Part shown: positions 8,589-18,439 of the stretch, piece after piece
Layout: every line of letters starts with the position of its first letter
How positions within the stretch are numbered: the first letter of the stretch is position 1
Origin: an uncultured Eubacterium sp.
Lineage (GTDB): Bacteria; Bacillota; Clostridia; Lachnospirales; Lachnospiraceae
Direction: 5' to 3'
Assembly (NCBI GenBank): GCA_947178105.1
Contig: CAMWXD010000031.1
Location: forward strand, 1-47,823
DNA: 47,823 bases
Made by a program: the position numbers and the translations under genes
The notes under the pieces: model-generated
The model's database searches: none
What the model was told of the DNA's origin: nothing
The model's input: only the letters and a program-made list of their open reading frames with translations

Positions 8589-10070
8589 ATGAAGGAATTG
8601 GTTATGAAGGATTACTTACAGAACATTGACAGGGCGATTCAGCAGGGCCCTTTTTTGGATACCTGGGATTCGCTGAGCAGCGCTAAGGTACCGGCATGGT
8701 TTGCAGATGCAAAATTCGGTATTTTTATTCACTGGGGATTATACAGCATTGCGGCGCATAAGAATGAATGGTATTCCAGAAATATGTATATCAGGGAAAA
8801 GGAAGAATGGGATTTCCACAGGAAAACGTTTGGTGCACATACGGAATTTGGGTACAAGGATTTTATTCCGCTGTTTCTTGCAGAGCAGTTTGACCCGCAG
8901 GAGTGGGCAGAGCTGTTTGCGCAGGCAGGTGCGAAATATGTGATGCAGGTGGCGGAGCACCATGACGGCTTTCAGATGTATGACAGTGCGGTTTCAAAAT
9001 GGAATATGGCAGCGATGGGCGCGCACAGGGATGTTTTAGGAGAGGTAAAGGCAGCGTGCGAAAAGCAGGGGCTGCGGTTTTGTACTTCTTCTCATCGGGC
9101 GGAGCACTGGTTTTTTATGTCGCATGGCAGGGAGTTTGCCAGCGATGTCAAGGAGCCGCTTGTACGGGGTGATTTTTACTGGCCTGCAATGCCAGAGCCG
9201 GATCATCAGGATCTTAAGAGCACGCCATATCCGTCGGAAGAATTTTTGCAGGACTGGCTTGTGCGTACGTGCGAGCTGGCGGAAAAATATGAACCAGCAC
9301 TTTTGTATTTCGACTGGTGGGTTCAGCATGAAGCATGGAAACCGTATCTGAAAAAGGCAGCGGCATATTATTATAACCTGAGCGTACGAAAAGGCATACA
9401 GACGGCAGTTTGTTATAAGCATGATGCGATGATGTGGGGCAGTGGGATTCCAGAGGTAGAACGCGGCAGCTTCCGGGAAGCGAAGCCTTATGTCTGGCAG
9501 ACGGATACCGCGATTGCAAACAATTCCTGGTGTTATACAGATTCGCTGGAATATAAGGATGCGGGAGAGCTGATTCGGCTGCTTGCGGATGTGGTCAGCA
9601 AAAACGGAAACCTGTTGCTGAATATTGGGCCGAAAGGGGACGGCAGCATCCCGGATACGGACAGGCAGATTTTGATGCAGATTGGAGATTGGCTGAACAA
9701 AAACGGCGAGGCGGTGTATGGGAGCCGTGTGTGGCGCGTATCTCACGAAGGGCCTACGCAGGCATCCGAAGGTCAGTTTACGGATGCGTGCGCGCCGCAG
9801 TATCAGGAGAAGGATTTTCGGTTTACGTCAAAGGGCGGCAGCATTTATGTATTTGCGATGCATTACCCGAAGCATGGAACTATTACAGTGCGCTCGCTTG
9901 CAAAAAGCACCGATCAGAATACACCGAAGTTTCACGGGCTGATTGCGGATGTGAAAGTGCTTGGAGAAGAACGCATGCCGGTGTGGACAGTGGATGCAGA
10001 AGGGCTGCATGTAAAGCTGCTGATTGCGGACAGGAGATTTCCGGTTGTGCTGCGGGTGCAGGTTGTGTAA
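8589..10070 (+). CDS. Alpha-L-fucosidase, GH29
   Basis: A 493-residue enzyme without signal peptide, so cytoplasmic. It hydrolyses alpha-linked L-fucose from oligosaccharides with retention. GH29 hallmarks are the N-terminal FGIFIHWGLYSI segment near residue 45, AEHHDGFQMYDSAVSKWNM near residue 125, and LLYFDWW with the presumed nucleophile Asp242. LLNIGPKGDGSIP and IGDWLNKNGEAVYGSR close the catalytic domain, followed by a small beta domain. The ATG at 8589 has AGGAGG at 8572-8577; a TTG at 8580 is too close to that site. It lies divergent from the sugar importer. With the GH31, GH42, GH3 and GH94 genes it suits fucosylated xyloglucan fragments, although GH29 enzymes also act on host glycans. 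Confidence 0.92.
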   Translation: MKELVMKDYLQNIDRAIQQGPFLDTWDSLSSAKVPAWFADAKFGIFIHWGLYSIAAHKNEWYSRNMYIREKEEWDFHRKTFGAHTEFGYKDFIPLFLAEQFDPQEWAELFAQAGAKYVMQVAEHHDGFQMYDSAVSKWNMAAMGAHRDVLGEVKAACEKQGLRFCTSSHRAEHWFFMSHGREFASDVKEPLVRGDFYWPAMPEPDHQDLKSTPYPSEEFLQDWLVRTCELAEKYEPALLYFDWWVQHEAWKPYLKKAAAYYYNLSVRKGIQTAVCYKHDAMMWGSGIPEVERGSFREAKPYVWQTDTAIANNSWCYTDSLEYKDAGELIRLLADVVSKNGNLLLNIGPKGDGSIPDTDRQILMQIGDWLNKNGEAVYGSRVWRVSHEGPTQASEGQFTDACAPQYQEKDFRFTSKGGSIYVFAMHYPKHGTITVRSLAKSTDQNTPKFHGLIADVKVLGEERMPVWTVDAEGLHVKLLIADRRFPVVLRVQVV

Positions 10071-10216
10071 TTGTTGCCATGATTGCTACCGTCCATTATT
10101 ACAGTGAATGGGTATACAGTGCGAATCTGGGAATTGCTCAAAAGCAATCGAGCGCAGGAGCGCCTTGGCACCAGTATCTTGTAAAATATGACAAGGTGAC
10201 GGCAGGCAGTGGAATG

Positions 10217-11686
10217 TTAATTTTGCTGGATGCAAAAAGAAAACATCACCCCGGTCGGCGTATTGCAGACGGTACAGCAGCTTTCATGCTGCGTCAGTAT
10301 TTTTTGAACGAGATAGAGCCCAAGCCCGCTGCCGCCGGTTTTTCTGCTTCTGGACTGTTCAACGCGGTAAAAGGCGTCGAACAGCTTTGGCAGACAGTCG
10401 TCAGGAATGTGGCTGCCGCTGTTTTCAACGCTGAACTGTACCTGTCCCTGGCCTGCGGCAAGCAGGATCTTTATGTCTGCATTCGGCGGCGCATATTTGA
10501 CCGCATTGCCGATCAGGTTTGAGAACACTTTTTCAAGCAGCAGTTTGTTTCCGCGGATGTATGCGGTTGGCGGCAGCTCGCAGTACAGGTGCAGATGTTT
10601 GCTGATCATCAGGTCTTCGGTCGTGTTTAAATAGCTGCGAATGAGAGGCACGCAGTCAAAAGGCTGCATCGGAAAGCTGGCGTTTGCTGCTTCCAGCCGC
10701 GATATGGTTACGATTTCCTGTACCATATGCTCCAGTGTTTCTGCGGTTTCCAAAGACTTTGCCAGATACTTTTTGTGGTTTTTGTACGCGCCAATGCCGA
10801 GCAGCATTCCTTCCAACTGTCCTTTGATGACCGTAACAGGCGTTTTTAATTCGTGCGATACGGCGGAAAAAAAGTCTGTGCGTGCCTGTTCGAGCGCTTT
10901 TTCATGGGCGATATCTGCGGCAAGCTTTTCATTGGCGTTTTGCAGGCAAGCCAATGCGTCGGCAAGACGGCAAGACAGTTCATGCAGGTTATGCTCCAGA
11001 ATCCCCAGCTCGTCGGAGCGGGCGTTTGCAGGCTGCCAGTCAAACTGCAAACGGGACATTTTTTTGGAAATGCGGCAAAGCTTTAACACAGGCTTTGTAA
11101 TAATGTGCGCATAGAGCAGCGATGCCGTAAGCGCAGCAGCGATACAGAGCAAAAGCAGTGCTGGCAGGATGCGCAGGAAAGCCTGTTTTAGCTGCGCAGT
11201 CTGTTCGGCAGAGCCATAGACGACCAGCAGGTACCGGGTGCTGTCATCCGCGAAGGAAAAGAAATAACTGCCGGATAAAACCGGGCTGCTGTCAGCCTCA
11301 GAAGCATCTTCTGAGGATATTGCCGTGCCGGGCTGTTCCTGTACCAGATTAGCTTCATAGGTATGATTGGTGATGTACTCCGCAGTATTTGGCAGAGGAA
11401 TCCATGTGCCGCTGCTGGTATACAGTTCTGCGTAGCTGATGGCTGGGTTTTGGAGAAATTGCGAAAATAATCCGTCGCTGTCTGCCATAGGCACCTGTTC
11501 CAGCTCAGCGATCAGGCTGTGCGCCTGTTCGTCCAAAGCCTCGCTCAGGCGGTTGGAATACGTTTGCGGCATCAGGCAGGCAAGAATGCCATATACAAAC
11601 ATACTGATGCCAAACAGCAGAGCTACAGTCAGCAGAAATACTTTTGCAAACAGGCTGTCTGCCAGCCTTTTTTTATCTTTTATCAA
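10217..11686 (-). CDS. Sensor histidine kinase (OmpR-type partner)
   Basis: A 489-residue membrane kinase: one span at about residues 13-35, an external sensor region of about 150 residues, a second span near 190-210, and a HAMP linker (ITKPVLKLCRISKKMSRL). A coiled stretch leads to the phospho-acceptor motif FSAVSHELKTPVTVIKGQLE. The ATP-binding domain has N-box FSNLIGNAVKYA and G-box GGSGLGLYLVQKIL. I chose the TTG at 11686, which overlaps the regulator stop by 14 bases and follows a GGGGTGGGA stretch. A longer frame from 11776 would lie wholly inside the regulator gene. The signal is unknown; the gene is convergent with the fucosidase gene. Confidence 0.88.
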   Translation of the reverse strand: MIKDKKRLADSLFAKVFLLTVALLFGISMFVYGILACLMPQTYSNRLSEALDEQAHSLIAELEQVPMADSDGLFSQFLQNPAISYAELYTSSGTWIPLPNTAEYITNHTYEANLVQEQPGTAISSEDASEADSSPVLSGSYFFSFADDSTRYLLVVYGSAEQTAQLKQAFLRILPALLLLCIAAALTASLLYAHIITKPVLKLCRISKKMSRLQFDWQPANARSDELGILEHNLHELSCRLADALACLQNANEKLAADIAHEKALEQARTDFFSAVSHELKTPVTVIKGQLEGMLLGIGAYKNHKKYLAKSLETAETLEHMVQEIVTISRLEAANASFPMQPFDCVPLIRSYLNTTEDLMISKHLHLYCELPPTAYIRGNKLLLEKVFSNLIGNAVKYAPPNADIKILLAAGQGQVQFSVENSGSHIPDDCLPKLFDAFYRVEQSRSRKTGGSGLGLYLVQKILTQHESCCTVCNTPTGVMFSFCIQQN

Positions 11687-12359
11687 TTTTATATCCCACC
11701 CCTCTGATTGTATGGATAAAATCAATGCCCAGCTTTTTGCGCAGGTTTTTAATATGTGTATCCACCACCCGCTCATCCCCGTAAAAATCGTATTTCCATA
11801 GCTTGTCCAGCAGGTTCTGCCTTGTCAGCACGCGGCCCTGATGGGTAAGCAGCTCCCGCAGGATCTCAAATTCCCGCTGCGTCAGCTCATAAGCCGTGCC
11901 GTCTACGGTAGCAGTAAAGCCGTCCAGGTCTAACACCAGGTTTTGGTAGGAAATTACCTGCGGCGCCTCGGATGCAGGGTGGGTGCTGCGCCGCAGAACG
12001 GCGGCGATTTTGCGGATCAGCACGGGCATGGAAAAGGGTTTGGTAATATAATCGTCAACAAGCAGGTCAAGCCCGCGGATCTGTTCTTCCTCGCCGCTCA
12101 GCGCAGTCAGCATGATAATCGGGACCTGCGACTGCCTGCGCATCCATTCACAGACAGAAAAGCCGTTGATCTTTGGGAGCATAATGTCTAAAAGAATCAG
12201 GTCAAACTGGGTTTGTGCAAACAGAGCCATGGCTTCCATCCCGTCGTTTGCCGCGGTAACCATATAGCCTGCTTCCTGTAAAAAATTTACCAGCAGTTCC
12301 TGGATATCTGGTTCGTCTTCGACGACCATGATTTTATGGGATTGTTGCGTTTGCTTCAT
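11673..12359 (-). CDS. OmpR-family response regulator
   Basis: A 228-residue two-domain regulator. The receiver domain has VVEDEPDIQELL at the start, the phospho-acceptor in DLILLDIMLP near residue 50, and a conserved Lys in DYITKPF near residue 105. The winged-helix DNA-binding domain ends with VVDTHIKNLRKKLG and IRGVGYKI. The ATG at 12359 follows GGAGG at 12368-12372. It overlaps the kinase start downstream, so the pair is translationally coupled. An inverted repeat lies just upstream at 12384-12410. Confidence 0.93.
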   Translation of the reverse strand: MKQTQQSHKIMVVEDEPDIQELLVNFLQEAGYMVTAANDGMEAMALFAQTQFDLILLDIMLPKINGFSVCEWMRRQSQVPIIMLTALSGEEEQIRGLDLLVDDYITKPFSMPVLIRKIAAVLRRSTHPASEAPQVISYQNLVLDLDGFTATVDGTAYELTQREFEILRELLTHQGRVLTRQNLLDKLWKYDFYGDERVVDTHIKNLRKKLGIDFIHTIRGVGYKIDKR

Positions 12360-12383
12360 GGATAACACCTCCAAACCAAGTAT

Positions 12384-12410
12384 AACACAGAAATTTGTGA
12401 TTCCTGTGTT
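12384..12410. promoter_or_regulatory. Inverted repeat upstream of the OmpR-type two-component operon
   Basis: AACACAG (12384-12390) and CTGTGTT (12404-12410) are perfect inverted arms 13 bases apart, 25 bases upstream of the regulator start and between two regulator genes. On the plus strand it is followed by a T run. It could be an operator used for autoregulation, or a weak terminator; no convincing -35/-10 pair was found here. Confidence 0.35.
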
Positions 12411-12445
12411 TTTTTGAAATTGCGGGTAAAACAGGCCACATTTTC

Positions 12446-13978
12446 TCAGATGCTTTTCCGATACTCCGCCGGACTGACGCCTACATACTTTTTAAACTTT
12501 TTATGGAAATAATCGACATTGGAATATCCTACAAGCTGCGCTACTTCATATACCTTATACTGTCCGCTGGCTAAAAGCTCTTTGGACTGTTCGATGCGAA
12601 GCTCGTCGATATAGGCGTTAAAATTCTTTCCGGTCGTCTTGCAGAAGATCTTTCCGAGGTAGGAGCTGTTGTATCCAAACAGCTCCGCAATCGTACCGAG
12701 CTTTAGGTTTTCCTGGTAATGATGGGCGATATAGTCTACGATTCCGTCCATAACGCTTTCCCTGGTTGGAGAACCGATCGTATTTGCGCACATCTCAAAC
12801 TGCACCATAAAAAACCGCAGAATTTCATACAGGTAATATTTTTCCTCTACGGTGCTGATAATGGCGGCATTGCTTGGCAGCGGAATCTCCATGCTGCCAT
12901 AGGTGCGGCTGATCACTGCTTTGACCTGGATCATAATATCCGCCAGGTAATGCTTTAAGATCGACACCTCGTCGTTGGAATAATACAGGTCGGTACGGAT
13001 CTTTTGAAGCTGTTCCTGTATCATCCGCCGATTGCCGGTCTGGATATAGTCGGCGATGCGCTGTGCATAGCGAGTCTCCATGTCGGAGCTGCTTACATTT
13101 TTCTCATAGTCCTGCGGGATGTCCTGGTAGCCGAGCACATGCTGATTGTAGCCACAGAAAAAACGGCGTTTCATCAGCAGGCTGGCATCTTCATAGGAAT
13201 GATGGATATGCTCGACGGAGTATACCGGCCGCCCATAGGTTAAAAACAGGGAATCCAGCGGAGAACCTTTCTGCGGCTGGCTGATATGGGTCGCGACCAG
13301 CTCCTGAAAACGTTTTAAGGCAAAGTCGCCTTTCAGCAAAATAATATCCTGGCGGTTGAGCACTATATGATCCAGCGAATTGTGGTTTTTATTTGCCAGG
13401 CGCAGGATATCCGCAAAGTCCCATGCTGTTCGAAAAGATTCCTGATTATAGTTCGTATAGAGCACGATCTGATACACCGGAGATTCCAAAATCAGGTCGT
13501 GATAGTCCAGGTAAAGGTAGTCTGCCTGGTTGCGTATAATCTCTGAGAGAATGGATTCCCTTGCTTTGTCGCGGTATACGTTCAGTTTTTTCTGCTGTTC
13601 CTGTTCCCGTTCCAGTGTCTCCTTTGCTTCCAGGACAGCGTGCATCAGCTCGTCCTCATCGATCGGCTTGGTCAGATAGCAGGTGACGCCGTAGCGGATC
13701 GCTTCCTTGGCATAGGCAAAATCAGAGTAGCCGCTTATAATAATAAATTTCCCAGAAAAACCCTGTTCCAGCGAAGCCTTTACGACTTCCAGGCCGCTCA
13801 GCTTCGGCATACGGATATCCATAAGTACGACATCAGGCTGGTGCTTTAGAATCTGAGCCAGGGTATCCGGCCCGTTTTTCCCTTCGCCGCAGATCACAAA
13901 GCCGAGAGCCTGCCAGTCCAGTAAATAGCGGATGCCTTCGCGGACATCGATTTCATCATCAGCAATGAACAGTTTCAT
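12446..13978 (-). CDS. YesN-type response regulator (receiver plus AraC DNA-binding domain)
   Basis: A 510-residue regulator. The N-terminal receiver has FIADDEIDVREGI, the phospho-acceptor in VVLMDIRMPKLSG near residue 54 and YLTKPID near residue 104. A long middle region of about 270 residues has no motif I can name. The C-terminal AraC-type domain (from about residue 405) has two helix-turn-helix units: LGTIAELFGYNSSYLGKIFCK and VYEVAQLVGYSNVDYFHKKFKK, each quoted only in part. It ends with GVSPAEYRKS. It follows its kinase by 34 bases. Such pairs commonly control oligosaccharide importers and glycosidases in Clostridia, so the neighbouring import and GH genes are the expected targets. Confidence 0.93.
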   Translation of the reverse strand: MKLFIADDEIDVREGIRYLLDWQALGFVICGEGKNGPDTLAQILKHQPDVVLMDIRMPKLSGLEVVKASLEQGFSGKFIIISGYSDFAYAKEAIRYGVTCYLTKPIDEDELMHAVLEAKETLEREQEQQKKLNVYRDKARESILSEIIRNQADYLYLDYHDLILESPVYQIVLYTNYNQESFRTAWDFADILRLANKNHNSLDHIVLNRQDIILLKGDFALKRFQELVATHISQPQKGSPLDSLFLTYGRPVYSVEHIHHSYEDASLLMKRRFFCGYNQHVLGYQDIPQDYEKNVSSSDMETRYAQRIADYIQTGNRRMIQEQLQKIRTDLYYSNDEVSILKHYLADIMIQVKAVISRTYGSMEIPLPSNAAIISTVEEKYYLYEILRFFMVQFEMCANTIGSPTRESVMDGIVDYIAHHYQENLKLGTIAELFGYNSSYLGKIFCKTTGKNFNAYIDELRIEQSKELLASGQYKVYEVAQLVGYSNVDYFHKKFKKYVGVSPAEYRKSI

Positions 13979-14012
13979 ACATAATCTCCTCTAAAATATG
14001 ATATCTGATGTA

Positions 14013-15794
14013 TCACGGATCTGTACCCGGCGCAGGCAGAACCAGCGTGACTGCGGTACCGAGCCGCATACGGCTTTGGATATGGATGCCGTAAGCACTG
14101 CCATAATAGAGCTGGATACGGTGGTAAATATTGTAAAGCCCGATGCTTTTTGAGGATTCCTCCGGATGATGCCGCATATTCTGCTGCATACGGTCAATTT
14201 GTTCCAGAGTCATGCCGCAGCCATTGTCAAAAATCACAATATGCAGCTTGTCCCCGCGTGTCAGGATGTGGATAATAATGCGCCCGTTTTCCTCCACGTC
14301 TTCCAGCCCATGCAGAATGGCATTTTCCACGACGGGCTGTAGCAGAAGCGGAAAGATCGAATACTCGTCCAGCTCGATTTGCGTGCGTATTTTCAGGGAA
14401 TAATTTACCCGGTCATGGAAGCGGAGCTTTTGGATTGCGAGGTAAGTCTGGATATAATCCAGTTCTTTTTCCAATGTTGTAAAGGAAGTTGCTGTATTTT
14501 GCAGCACATAGCGCATCGATTTGCCCAAAAGCTTGATGCCGTTCGCCACTTCCAGACAGCCTGCTTTGATCGAGCGCATTCGGATGGTTTCGAGTGTATT
14601 GTACAAAAAGTGCGGATTGATCTGGCTTGCCAGCATTTTAAATTCCATGCGCTGCTGCTGGTTTTCCAGAAGCTGGGCACGGATCTGGGCTTCATAAATC
14701 GACGCTTCCTTGTGCAGAATATCCTGGATCATAATATTTAAGTCGGCAAATGCGTCTGATATTTCATCCTCTCCGGAATAAGCGTCAATCACATGATAAT
14801 TGCCTAGGCTTGCGTTGTGCATCGCTTCTCGCAGTGCGATGACCCTGCTGCTGAAATAGTTGGAAAACAGGGAAATAAAGATGCTTGTGGCAATCAGGAT
14901 CAGCAGGAGGATCGCCAGGTATGTGCGGGTGATTTTGCGGATATAGGCATAACCGCTGTCATTGACCGAGGCGATATAAAACAGGTCACGGGAATAGGAA
15001 GCAAGCAGCGGGGAGACAGAGCCGATCATTTTTTCTTCCAGATCTACCGTGCCTGTATAGGAAGCGTTTGCACCAGGCGCATAGGAGGTGATAAGGTCGT
15101 ACTGTGGGGCGTTCCGGCTGCTGCGGTAAAAAATACCGTCGTCTTTCAGCCAGATGACGGTGTAAAGGCTGTTTCCCTCGATCCGGTTTTTGATATGGTT
15201 ATTGCTCAGCGTCATATTTAAGATGGCGTAGCTGTTTTGCCTGGGCAAAAAGATATGCGAATACAGGCACAGCGATTCCATCTCATTTCCAAAATCATCA
15301 GACACCACCGTTTTGCTCCAAAACGGTGCGACAGAGCCGGAAGCACGCGCAAACCAGCCTTGTTTTCGGATGTCGTCTGTGATGTGACGAATATGAGCGC
15401 TTTCAGGAATCGTATCGTTGAAGGTGTAGATAACGATTTGGTGGATGGATACATCCTGTGACAAAAGCTCCGCCAGGTTGGTTTCGGTTAGAATATTTGT
15501 GGATCGTTCAGGCTCCATACGATAGTCTGTGGATAAAAATTTGACCAGTGCGCCGCTGTTTGCCAGTGTTTGGGAACGGTTGTAAATGTCGGAGGTAATA
15601 TCTAACAGCAGGGATTTTACGCGCAGGTTGTCTGCGTACGCCAGTTCTTTATAGTGGTCCAACAGCAGGGAGCGTGAGCTGTAGACAAGGTAGCCGCCAA
15701 TGATCGTCACAGGGACAAAGATGGCGATAAGATAGATCAGGTAGAGCTGTTTTTGTACTTTTATTTTATTAAAAATATGCTTCTTTCCTGGCAT
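14013..15794 (-). CDS. YesM-type sensor histidine kinase
   Basis: A 593-residue membrane kinase with a span at about residues 15-38, an external Cache-like sensor region of about 240 residues, a second span near 280-300 and a HAMP region. The histidine kinase domain of the YesM/LytS type has the phospho-acceptor His in LASQINPHFLYNTLETIRM. The ATPase part has PLLLQPVVENAILHGLED and IVIFDNGCGM. The start at 15794 (MPGKKH) has AAAGGAG six bases upstream; a longer frame from 15824 has no such site. With the adjacent YesN-type regulator it likely senses an extracellular sugar or a loaded binding protein. Confidence 0.92.
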   Translation of the reverse strand: MPGKKHIFNKIKVQKQLYLIYLIAIFVPVTIIGGYLVYSSRSLLLDHYKELAYADNLRVKSLLLDITSDIYNRSQTLANSGALVKFLSTDYRMEPERSTNILTETNLAELLSQDVSIHQIVIYTFNDTIPESAHIRHITDDIRKQGWFARASGSVAPFWSKTVVSDDFGNEMESLCLYSHIFLPRQNSYAILNMTLSNNHIKNRIEGNSLYTVIWLKDDGIFYRSSRNAPQYDLITSYAPGANASYTGTVDLEEKMIGSVSPLLASYSRDLFYIASVNDSGYAYIRKITRTYLAILLLILIATSIFISLFSNYFSSRVIALREAMHNASLGNYHVIDAYSGEDEISDAFADLNIMIQDILHKEASIYEAQIRAQLLENQQQRMEFKMLASQINPHFLYNTLETIRMRSIKAGCLEVANGIKLLGKSMRYVLQNTATSFTTLEKELDYIQTYLAIQKLRFHDRVNYSLKIRTQIELDEYSIFPLLLQPVVENAILHGLEDVEENGRIIIHILTRGDKLHIVIFDNGCGMTLEQIDRMQQNMRHHPEESSKSIGLYNIYHRIQLYYGSAYGIHIQSRMRLGTAVTLVLPAPGTDP

Positions 15795-16071
15795 CTGTGT
15801 CTCCTTTGTGTACATCAGGATCATTCGGGCTGCTGCAAGCTGTACGTATATTTCTATTATATCGGCAGGCAGATCAAAAAGGAAGCAAAAGCGTAGAAAA
15901 AAAGCTGGTAGTTATTCGAGCAAAAATATAGTAACAATTAGTGATGCTGTAAAAACAGCAGATAAGATACCGAACAAAATGGGGACAATGATGGAATTTT
16001 TACAGTAGCATGTTTTTGCCGGAGCGGCTATAATGCAAATAACAATATTAGGATAAATGGAGGACGATACA

Positions 16072-18414
16072 ATGTTATTTGGGAATGGATGCTGGCTGCA
16101 AAAGGAAGGCTGCGGATGTTTTGCGCCACAGGAAGTATATTTTGTAAAAAAGACAGAAGGCAAGGTAACGATCTGCGCGCCGACTGCAAAGATCCGGGAG
16201 CGCGGAGACACGCTGGGCGGGATTAACTTAACGGTCGAGATTACTTCGCCGATGCCGGAGGTGCTCCGTGTCAGGACAAGCCACCACCTAGGCGTTAAAA
16301 AGAGCGCGCCGGAGTTTGAGCTTAAGGCTGCGGAAAACCAGCCGCTTGCTGTGGAAGAGGACGCGGAAAAAATCCGCATTGCTTCCGGTAGCCTTGCGCT
16401 TGTGATTACAAAACAGACATGGAGCATGGCCTATGAGCGTGACGGGCAGGAGCTCACCTCCAGCACCGGGCGTGGGCTTGCTTATATGAAAACAGACTGG
16501 AAAGGCTTTGCTTATGATAAAGGGCCGCAGGATGCGTATATGCGCCAGCAGCTTGGCATTTCTGTCGGGGAGCTGGTGTATGGCATGGGCGAGCGTTTTA
16601 CATCGTTTGTCAAAAACGGCCAGAGCGTGGATATCTGGAATGAGGACGGCGGCACGAGTACATATCAGTCCTATAAAAACATACCGTTTTATCTGACAAA
16701 CAAAGGGTACGGAGTCTTTGTAAACCACCCGGAACAGGTATCCTTTGAAGTCGGGACAGAGCAGGTGTCCAAGGTGCAGTTCAGTGTGCCTGGGGAAAGC
16801 CTGGATTATTTTTTGATCAGCGGGAGCTCGATGAAAGAGGTGCTGATGCGGTATACCGATCTGACCGGAAAGCCGGCGCTGCCGCCGCAGTGGACGTTTG
16901 GGCTGTGGCTGTCGACTTCGTTTACGACAAACTACAACGAAGATACGGTTATGAGCTTTATCAACGGCATGTCCGCAAGGGGCATTCCGCTGCAAGTCTT
17001 TCATTTTGACTGCTTCTGGATGAAGGAGTTTCATTGGAGCGATTTTGTATGGGATGAGCGGGTATTCCCAGATCCGGCGGGAATGCTGCGCCGCATCCAT
17101 GAAAAAGGCCTGAAAATCTGCGTCTGGATCAATCCGTATATCGGGCAGGAATCCTGCCTGTTTGCAGAGGGCATGGAGCATGGGTATTTTGTAAAGCGTA
17201 CAAACGGAGATGTCTGGCAGTGGGATATGTGGCAGCCTGGCATGGCGCTTGTGGATTTTACGAATAAGCAGGCGTGGCGCTGGTATCAGGAAAAACTGGA
17301 AGCGCTGTTGGATATGGGCGTCGACTGCTTTAAGACAGATTTCGGCGAGCGGATTCCGACAGTGGATATCGTCTATGCAGACGGTGCAGATCCGGTAAAA
17401 ATGCACAATTTTTACACATATTTATACAACCAGTGTGTGTTTGAACTGCTGGAGCGGAAAAAAGGCAAGGGCGAAGCTGTCCTGTTTGCACGCTCCGCTA
17501 CGGCAGGAGGACAGAAGTTTCCGGTACACTGGGGCGGCGACTGCTGGTCTACGTATGAGGCGATGGCGGAAAGCCTGCGCGGCGGGCTGTCTCTGACAAT
17601 GTCCGGTTTTGGCTACTGGAGCCACGATATTGGCGGTTTTGAGAGCACCTCTACGGCAGACGTATACAAACGTTGGGCAGCCTTTGGGCTGTTATCTTCG
17701 CATAGCCGGCTGCATGGCAGCCATTCCTATCGGGTACCGTGGGCATATGACGAAGGCGCTGTTGATGTCGTGCGTTACTTTACAAAACTAAAAATAGAAT
17801 TGCTTCCTTATATATATAGCACCGCTGTACAGACATCGCGGACAGGCATCCCGGTGATGCGCAGCATGGTGCTCGAATATCAGGACGACCCTGCCTGCGC
17901 GTATCTGGACAGGCAGTATATGCTGGGAGACAGCCTGCTTGCAGCTCCGGTCTTTCATGCCGAGGGAATGGCAGAGTATTATCTTCCAACAGGCAGATGG
18001 ACGAACTATCTGACAGGAGAAGAAGTACAAGGCGGCGTATGGCGCAGAGAGCACCACGGATATCTGTCTATACCGCTTCTGGTACGTGAAAATACAATCC
18101 TTGCAACTGCGTCAGGCACAGCTTCCGCAGACGAGCCGTATGCCGGGCGCCTGCTTGTCAAAGTATACGGGCTGAAAGAGAAGGCACATACGCAGGTGTT
18201 TCAGGGCAGCGGAAAAGTGCTGGAGCTTACGCTTGCCAAAAATGGAAATACCGTTACGATTCATTCGCAGGCAGAGCATCCGTATCGGCTTCAATTTGTA
18301 AACAGCAGAGCAGACAGCGTAAGCGGCGCGCAGGCAGAGCTCATACAGGAGGAAGCGGGAAGTACGCTGTCAGTTCCAGGAGCGGCGCAGGAGATTGTGA
18401 TTACATTGGAGTAA
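16072..18414 (+). CDS. yicI: Alpha-xylosidase, GH31 (YicI-like)
   Basis: A 780-residue cytoplasmic glycosidase that releases alpha-1,6-linked D-xylose from the non-reducing end of xyloglucan oligosaccharides. The nucleophile is Asp423 in CFKTDFGERIP and the acid/base is Asp490 in WGGDCWSTYEAMAESLRGG. The KTDFGERIP form and the QWDMWQPGMALVDFTN segment before it are characteristic of YicI-type xylosidases rather than alpha-glucosidases. The C-terminal beta domains are present. The ATG at 16072 was chosen because GGAGG (16059-16063) precedes it by 8 bases; the earlier ATG at 16057 overlaps that site. The GH3 gene follows after 25 bases, so they form an operon. It is divergent from the YesM/YesN genes. 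Confidence 0.93.
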   Translation: MLFGNGCWLQKEGCGCFAPQEVYFVKKTEGKVTICAPTAKIRERGDTLGGINLTVEITSPMPEVLRVRTSHHLGVKKSAPEFELKAAENQPLAVEEDAEKIRIASGSLALVITKQTWSMAYERDGQELTSSTGRGLAYMKTDWKGFAYDKGPQDAYMRQQLGISVGELVYGMGERFTSFVKNGQSVDIWNEDGGTSTYQSYKNIPFYLTNKGYGVFVNHPEQVSFEVGTEQVSKVQFSVPGESLDYFLISGSSMKEVLMRYTDLTGKPALPPQWTFGLWLSTSFTTNYNEDTVMSFINGMSARGIPLQVFHFDCFWMKEFHWSDFVWDERVFPDPAGMLRRIHEKGLKICVWINPYIGQESCLFAEGMEHGYFVKRTNGDVWQWDMWQPGMALVDFTNKQAWRWYQEKLEALLDMGVDCFKTDFGERIPTVDIVYADGADPVKMHNFYTYLYNQCVFELLERKKGKGEAVLFARSATAGGQKFPVHWGGDCWSTYEAMAESLRGGLSLTMSGFGYWSHDIGGFESTSTADVYKRWAAFGLLSSHSRLHGSHSYRVPWAYDEGAVDVVRYFTKLKIELLPYIYSTAVQTSRTGIPVMRSMVLEYQDDPACAYLDRQYMLGDSLLAAPVFHAEGMAEYYLPTGRWTNYLTGEEVQGGVWRREHHGYLSIPLLVRENTILATASGTASADEPYAGRLLVKVYGLKEKAHTQVFQGSGKVLELTLAKNGNTVTIHSQAEHPYRLQFVNSRADSVSGAQAELIQEEAGSTLSVPGAAQEIVITLE

Positions 18415-18439
18415 TTGCGTACGTACGAAAAATAAGGAA

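Noticed and set aside
9036..9746. Open frame of 236 codons on the minus strand inside the GH29 gene
   Set aside because: The composition is typical of antisense reading of a GC-rich gene, and the fucosidase on the plus strand is certain.
10071..10216. Gap between the convergent GH29 and kinase genes
   Set aside because: I looked for a terminator or small gene and saw only weak, short self-complementary stretches.
15943..15960. Hairpin GCTGT-AAAA-ACAGC upstream of the YesM kinase and GH31 genes
   Set aside because: It is too short and lacks a T run; it could be chance in this divergent intergenic region.
16288..17406. Long open frame of 372 codons on the minus strand inside the GH31 gene
   Set aside because: It is a shadow of the xylosidase gene with no ribosome site and no recognisable protein motif; the plus-strand gene has clear catalytic residues.
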